Source: Lactonifactor sp. BIOML-A5
GTDB taxonomy: Bacteria > Bacillota > Clostridia > Lachnospirales > Lachnospiraceae
Length of the DNA stretch: 64,000 nucleotides
NCBI RefSeq assembly: GCF_009677585.1
Contig: NZ_WKYV01000002.1
Coordinates: forward strand, 62,001-126,000
Reading direction: 5' to 3'
Of the stretch, positions 59,860 through 64,000 are shown one piece after another; position 1 is the stretch's first letter; each line of letters begins with the position of its first letter. A program made the translations under genes and the position numbers. Below the pieces are notes generated by a model, which did no database searches, was not told the origin of the DNA, and saw nothing but the letters and a program-made list of their open reading frames with translations.

Positions 59860-61173
59860 CTATTTCTCTTTCCAGCGGTTCTCGCATACCATACGCTTCC
59901 CTGAGGCCTGTATGGGTATCTCATCTACGTAGGTTACACGGATGTCTGCTTCCTCCCCCAGATATCTGCGGTACAGCCCTACCACTTCTTCTTCTTTTAT
60001 CTTTTCACGATCTGCATTTAGAAGCAGCTCATACCGGGTTCTGTCCCACTGGATGCATTTTGCCTGATGGACAATGCCTTCCAGATGGATCAGTACATTC
60101 ATAAATACGTGTATGGACAGCGGCTCCCCTTTGCAGTTGAAGAGCAGAGACCCTCTTCTGCCGTAGATTTCCGTGAGTGTGCCGTGTACTCTTCCTTTTT
60201 TATCTGTTTTCAGCTCCATAATCCCGGTGTCTCCTGTATCATACCGAATCATGGGAAACATTTTATTATAATAATCTGTGACAACAATCCGGCCCAGCTC
60301 CCCCGGAGAGGCTGGCTCATCGGTGTCCAGCTTCAATATTTCTACATAAAAATTATAGAGATCTATGGTGTATCCCTTCTCCTCACCCAGCTGAATGGCA
60401 ATAAATCCATTTTCATTATTACCGTAAGAGCGGACAGGAGAGAAACCGAACTCCTCTGTGAGAAGGTGATACGTATCCCAGGGAAGGGCCTCCCCCATGG
60501 CAAAGATCATTTCCACACTCCAATCCTTTACCTCGATCTGATTGCGGGATATGTAGCTGGAGAGCGCGGTCAGCGCACTGGAGTAGCTCACCAGTACCTG
60601 TATCTTTTCTCTCCGGATCCGCCTGCAGATACGGGCCAGGGCATCATCCCCCATATTGGAGATGTCAATCATCAGCAGATTATTTTTAAATGATTTCCAC
60701 CTGCTGATGGTATTCTTTCCCGGGATCCATACCCGGAACTCCCCCCTTTTCATCCCCATCCGGAACCCATTCAGTTCCATGCAGGAGATAAAGTTCATAT
60801 TTACACGGTTCATTTTATCGCCGTCGCATATGACCGTGAAGGGAGTTCCCGTAGAGCCGCTGGTGCTCAGGGAATATATTTTCCCTTTATCCCGGTATCC
60901 CTCACAGGGAATCTCCTCATAATGTTCCAGGTAATCCCCCTTGTTCAGCACCGGGAAATCCTGAAGGCATTTTGCCCCCTTATACTTTCTGTAATAAGGA
61001 GAATTCTCCCTGGCATAATCCAGAAGCTTTTCTATTCTTCTGTCAATATATTCCGGGGTGACCCCCTGGACAATTTCTCGTTTATTTACTTCTTTTAGCC
61101 GGTTCAGCTTTCCCCCCTGAAGGGCATCCAAACCATAAAACGCCCACCGGCGCAATACTTCACCTACCTGCAT
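59860..61173 (-). CDS. PaaK/CapK-like adenylate-forming enzyme 1
   Basis: A 437-residue protein of the phenylacetate-CoA ligase/CapK branch of adenylate-forming enzymes. The ATP motif STSGSTGTPF near residue 105, [23 protein letters not shown] and IRYDTGDTGI are conserved. CapK-type enzymes in capsule clusters probably activate or transfer an acyl group for decorating sugars. The ATG at 61173, six bases after AAAGG, gives exactly the same length as the paralogue at 62398; longer frames run into the flippase gene. Confidence 0.82.
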   Translation of the reverse strand: MQVGEVLRRWAFYGLDALQGGKLNRLKEVNKREIVQGVTPEYIDRRIEKLLDYARENSPYYRKYKGAKCLQDFPVLNKGDYLEHYEEIPCEGYRDKGKIYSLSTSGSTGTPFTVICDGDKMNRVNMNFISCMELNGFRMGMKRGEFRVWIPGKNTISRWKSFKNNLLMIDISNMGDDALARICRRIRREKIQVLVSYSSALTALSSYISRNQIEVKDWSVEMIFAMGEALPWDTYHLLTEEFGFSPVRSYGNNENGFIAIQLGEEKGYTIDLYNFYVEILKLDTDEPASPGELGRIVVTDYYNKMFPMIRYDTGDTGIMELKTDKKGRVHGTLTEIYGRRGSLLFNCKGEPLSIHVFMNVLIHLEGIVHQAKCIQWDRTRYELLLNADREKIKEEEVVGLYRRYLGEEADIRVTYVDEIPIQASGKRMVCENRWKEK

Positions 61174-61175
61174 AT

Positions 61176-62372
61176 TCATCCTTTCCTGGCTTTCGCCACA
61201 CCCAGTAGTATTACTGCCCCTACCCTGAGGCAGTTGGCCGCAAGAGAAGCCCAGGCAAACCCAAGAATACCAAATGCCTTCGTCCCTGCAGCTGCCAGTA
61301 CCAGCAGAAGTACAAAATGTGCTGCCTGCAGCCACAGCTGCCATCTCTCATCTGTAAAGGTCAGCACAAGTATAAATAAAAATGCCGAGAGCAGTCCCAA
61401 AATCTGCGTCAGATTGGTAACCATAATCAGTCCTTTTACGGATTCATACAGATTCCCGTAGAACAGCCGGATAAAAATGGGTGTGGCAATCTCGCAGAAC
61501 AGAAAAAACAGAGCACTGACTCCCAGTCCGGCGGCCACCCCTTTTAAGAACTGTTTCTTGGTGAGGGTCTCTCTGCGCTTTGTCAGATAGGATATCACAA
61601 TAGTATTCACCGGCGCAATTAACAGCACCATGGTTTTTCCGATTAAAGAAACTACGTAATATTCCGTAACCGCCACATTTCCCATCAGCCGGTTCAGCAC
61701 CAGGCGATCCATATTCAGGGTAGTATTGGTGATAAGATAAGATAGCGTAAGGAACAGTCCCCGGTGTATCACCACGGAAAAGCTGGCGCTTCTGGAAAAA
61801 AATCCTCTGAAAACGGTACCTGAGATCCCCACATACAAAAGGGCCAGAGATTCCCCCACAAGGAAAATCAAAAACCAGCTTCCGCTTGCGCGGTAAAGAA
61901 AAAAACCTCCCAGATACCCCAGAGAAATCATCAGATAGTAGATAAAGTACCTCTTGTAGTTCAGGTTCAAGCGGTATTCCACATCCCCGTAGTACCGAAA
62001 AATTGTAATCATTAACAATAGAAATGTGGCTAGATAGGCAGAAGGAGTGTGCAGTTCCTTCCCTGAGCAGCCCAGCGCCGCCGCACTTCCCACCACACCG
62101 AAGATCAGGATTGTCCAGTCATAATCTCCGTTCGTTACCGGATAATCCCTTCTCACCACCAGACGGCTGGTATTCAGTGACTGGCCTACAGAAGGGCAGA
62201 GTATGCTGACAAGCCCCATAATATACAGGAGATTTCCCAGCTGCTCTGCCCCCATCTGACGGTTCAGCAACGGATAGATCACAAGCTGCAGAACGCCGTT
62301 CATCAACAGCATTCCGCCCATGGTATACATGGTATTGGTTATAATTGTTTTGTTCTGTCTCCCCACTTTCAC
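61176..62372 (-). CDS. Polysaccharide flippase-like membrane protein (Wzx type)
   Basis: About 398 residues with roughly 12 membrane segments, MATE/Wzx-like: the N-terminal TIITNTMYTMGGMLLMNGVL and later FLTLSYLITNTTLNMDRLVLNRLMG (the common TTLNMDR/LG motif of Wzx). It should move lipid-linked glycan units across the membrane. The start is uncertain; GTG at 62372 is taken because the reading frame further upstream overlaps the previous gene. Confidence 0.8.
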   Translation of the reverse strand: MKVGRQNKTIITNTMYTMGGMLLMNGVLQLVIYPLLNRQMGAEQLGNLLYIMGLVSILCPSVGQSLNTSRLVVRRDYPVTNGDYDWTILIFGVVGSAAALGCSGKELHTPSAYLATFLLLMITIFRYYGDVEYRLNLNYKRYFIYYLMISLGYLGGFFLYRASGSWFLIFLVGESLALLYVGISGTVFRGFFSRSASFSVVIHRGLFLTLSYLITNTTLNMDRLVLNRLMGNVAVTEYYVVSLIGKTMVLLIAPVNTIVISYLTKRRETLTKKQFLKGVAAGLGVSALFFLFCEIATPIFIRLFYGNLYESVKGLIMVTNLTQILGLLSAFLFILVLTFTDERWQLWLQAAHFVLLLVLAAAGTKAFGILGFAWASLAANCLRVGAVILLGVAKARKG

Positions 62373-62397
62373 TTGTGATTTACCTGCTTTCTGTACT

Positions 62398-63711
62398 TCA
62401 TTGCCGCCGGTACTTTTCACAGCGGTTTTCGATATATTTTCTCTTGCCGGACTGAAGCACCGGAATCTCATCCACATATTCTATAGTGATTCTGGCTCTC
62501 TCCCCCAGATGGGGCTGGATTCTCCCCAGTATCAGGGGCTCGTCAATCTCGTCCTTATTCCCGTTCAGCCACAGAGTGTATTCGGTCTCTTCCATCTGTA
62601 TAAAGCGGAATTGACGGACCCCACGGACGTCCCACATATTATTGGTAATAATATAAGGCGTCACCGGCCTGCCCTCACAATCATAGATGAGGTCGCTTCT
62701 TCTGCCGTAAAGCTCCGTAAGAAATAGTTGATATCTTCCGTCCTTCACCCGTTTCCTTGCAATGGCAGTATCCCCATTGTCATACCGTATGATGGGAAAT
62801 GCATAATTATACAAATCCGTTATTACAATACGCCCCAACTCCCCGGGCTCTGCGGGCTCGTCCGAATCCATTTTCAGGATTTCATAATAATAGCTTTCCG
62901 TGTCGATGTGGTATCCCTCATCCTTTTTATTCTGTATCCCCATAATTCCATTTTCTTCATTGGAGTACCAGGCCCGCACCGGGCAGGAAAACTGCCTTTG
63001 CAAAGCCTCCCGGTCTGCTTTGGGCAGGGCCTCGGAGATGGGGATCACAGCCTTTACCTGAAAGTTCTCTGTGGGGATCTGATGCCCATCGATATAGCGG
63101 CTCAGCTCACCCAGCGCGGAGGAATAGCCCACCAGACACTTTACCTTCTTTTTCCGGATGATATCTGTCATCTCTGAAAGGGCGGTATCGTCCAGATTAG
63201 AGCTGTCCATCATAATAAGGTTTTCCTGAAGCAGGCGAAGCCTGCTCTTTTTCACATTATTCACCCAGACCCTAAGGAAAGCCTCTTTCATTCCTATATA
63301 ATAGCCTCCCACTGCGCCGAGGAAAATTCCCCCCGCTGTGTTATGGTCAATCTTGTCCTTATTCTGTATCATCCGAAGAGGCGTCCCTGTGGAACCACTG
63401 GTACACATTATCCGGTTATCGGAAGCCTCTCTAAACACAGAGGACTGAAATTTTTCATATTGTTCCCGGAAGGTATCCTTGTTAACCACAGGAAGCTGCT
63501 CCAGAGGAGTATCTTCCGGGTACTCTTTATAATACCCGGTAGTTCTTACCGCGTGGGCAATCAGCTTCTGAAGCTTTTCCCGAGTCTCCTCCAGCGAAGT
63601 ACCGTCACGGAACCCCCTGTGAATCTGATTATAGTATTTCCTGACCTTGCCGCCCTTTACGGCATCCAGCAGCCAGAAGCCATACCATCTCAGCTTTTCA
63701 TCAATGAGCAT
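62398..63711 (-). CDS. PaaK/CapK-like adenylate-forming enzyme 2
   Basis: A 437-residue paralogue of the enzyme at 59860, with the same length and motifs: CTSGSTGTPL near residue 105, VGYSSALGELSRYI, YSNEENGIM and IRYDNGDTAI. The ATG at 63711 follows GGAGGGG and overlaps the end of the RfbH-type gene. Two copies around the flippase suggest two different acyl groups or two positions of the sugar being acylated; that is inference. Confidence 0.85.
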   Translation of the reverse strand: MLIDEKLRWYGFWLLDAVKGGKVRKYYNQIHRGFRDGTSLEETREKLQKLIAHAVRTTGYYKEYPEDTPLEQLPVVNKDTFREQYEKFQSSVFREASDNRIMCTSGSTGTPLRMIQNKDKIDHNTAGGIFLGAVGGYYIGMKEAFLRVWVNNVKKSRLRLLQENLIMMDSSNLDDTALSEMTDIIRKKKVKCLVGYSSALGELSRYIDGHQIPTENFQVKAVIPISEALPKADREALQRQFSCPVRAWYSNEENGIMGIQNKKDEGYHIDTESYYYEILKMDSDEPAEPGELGRIVITDLYNYAFPIIRYDNGDTAIARKRVKDGRYQLFLTELYGRRSDLIYDCEGRPVTPYIITNNMWDVRGVRQFRFIQMEETEYTLWLNGNKDEIDEPLILGRIQPHLGERARITIEYVDEIPVLQSGKRKYIENRCEKYRRQ

Positions 63712-64000
63712 TGGATATCCCCTCCTGGTTCACTGCCTCTTTTACTGTCTGTATCATATAATCCAGCATTTCATCTGTCATTCCGGGATACACGCCGATC
63801 CAGAAGGAATCCCGCATAATCCGGTCTGTATTCTCAAGGCTTCCCCGAATCCGGTACCCGGCACCTGCGCCCCTCATATGATCAAAGCAGGGATGCTTCA
63901 CAAGATTGCCCGCAAAAAGCATTCTGGTCTGCACGCCCTTTTTCTCTATGAATGGTACTACCCGATTTCTGTCCACCCCTTCCCTGCAGGTCATGAGGAA
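63701..64000 (-). CDS. RfbH/DdhC-type CDP-4-keto-6-deoxyglucose 3-dehydrase, C-terminal fragment
   Basis: Only the last 99 codons lie in the window; the start is beyond the right edge. The end of RfbH-type PLP/iron-sulfur 3-dehydrases is recognisable: VQTRMLFAGNLVKHPCF, then ENTDRIMRDSFWIGVYPGMTDEM. RfbH makes the 3,6-dideoxy intermediate used for abequose, tyvelose and yersiniose. It overlaps the CapK-like gene downstream by 11 bases. Genes for DdhA, DdhB and DdhD would be expected further right. Confidence 0.87.
   Translation of the reverse strand, partial: FLMTCREGVDRNRVVPFIEKKGVQTRMLFAGNLVKHPCFDHMRGAGAGYRIRGSLENTDRIMRDSFWIGVYPGMTDEMLDYMIQTVKEAVNQEGISNAH

Overview
The window looks like a chromosome segment of an anaerobic gut-type Clostridia, most likely Lachnospiraceae. 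Pointers are the bacterial V-type ATPase operon, lipobox-type lipoproteins in place of periplasmic proteins, strong AGGAGG ribosome sites with several GTG starts, YczE-like and DUF6483-like small proteins, and two MttB-family methyltransferases. This is inferred from gene content only. There is no phage, transposase, CRISPR array or rRNA operon. One tRNA (Lys, CTT) is present.

Layout. 0-3.7 kb: end of a sugar ABC uptake operon (permease fragment, solute-binding lipoprotein), a LacI regulator and a divergent beta-phosphoglucomutase, tied together by four GAAA-CG-TTTC operators. 3.7-4.8 kb: GntR regulator and a small DUF6483-like protein. 4.9-8.5 kb: MerR regulator, MttB-family methyltransferase, MFS transporter. 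8.6-12.1 kb: CapA-like, YaaA and transglutaminase-like proteins. 12.2-22.4 kb: two complete tandem modules of response regulator, histidine kinase, ABC ATPase and FtsX-type permease. 22.5-29.1 kb: housekeeping genes (cfa, yqeY, hemerythrin, sugar isomerase, an ECF sigma/anti-sigma/membrane protein operon, tRNA-Lys, trxA, trmB). 29.5-38.1 kb: nine-gene V-ATPase operon, followed by an AT-rich 0.7-kb gap with hairpins and DnaA-box-like 9-mers. 38.8-45.1 kb: repeat-bearing lipoprotein, NlpC/P60 hydrolase, trxB with a lipoprotein gene, DUF885 peptidase. 45.1-49.5 kb: FabT-like MarR regulator, then TetR divergent from a second MttB-family gene and MFS transporter. 49.7-54.2 kb: TRAP transporter, YczE-like protein, creatininase-family hydrolase. 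54.3-64 kb: a minus-strand surface-glycan operon cut by the window edge.

The most interesting parts are: (a) the glycan operon, which joins an RfbH/DdhC-type 3-dehydrase, a TPP-dependent carboligase resembling YerE and an SDR, suggesting a branched-chain 3,6-dideoxysugar of yersiniose type, with two PaaK/CapK-like adenylate-forming enzymes flanking a flippase; (b) two separate regulator-MttB-MFS loci with no corrinoid protein gene beside them, each with a readable operator; (c) a FabT-like regulator with a matching palindrome upstream but no fab genes; (d) a terminator-like hairpin that covers the ribosome site of one ABC transporter. Sequence reading was by eye; family assignments rest on motifs and remembered family features, not on searches.
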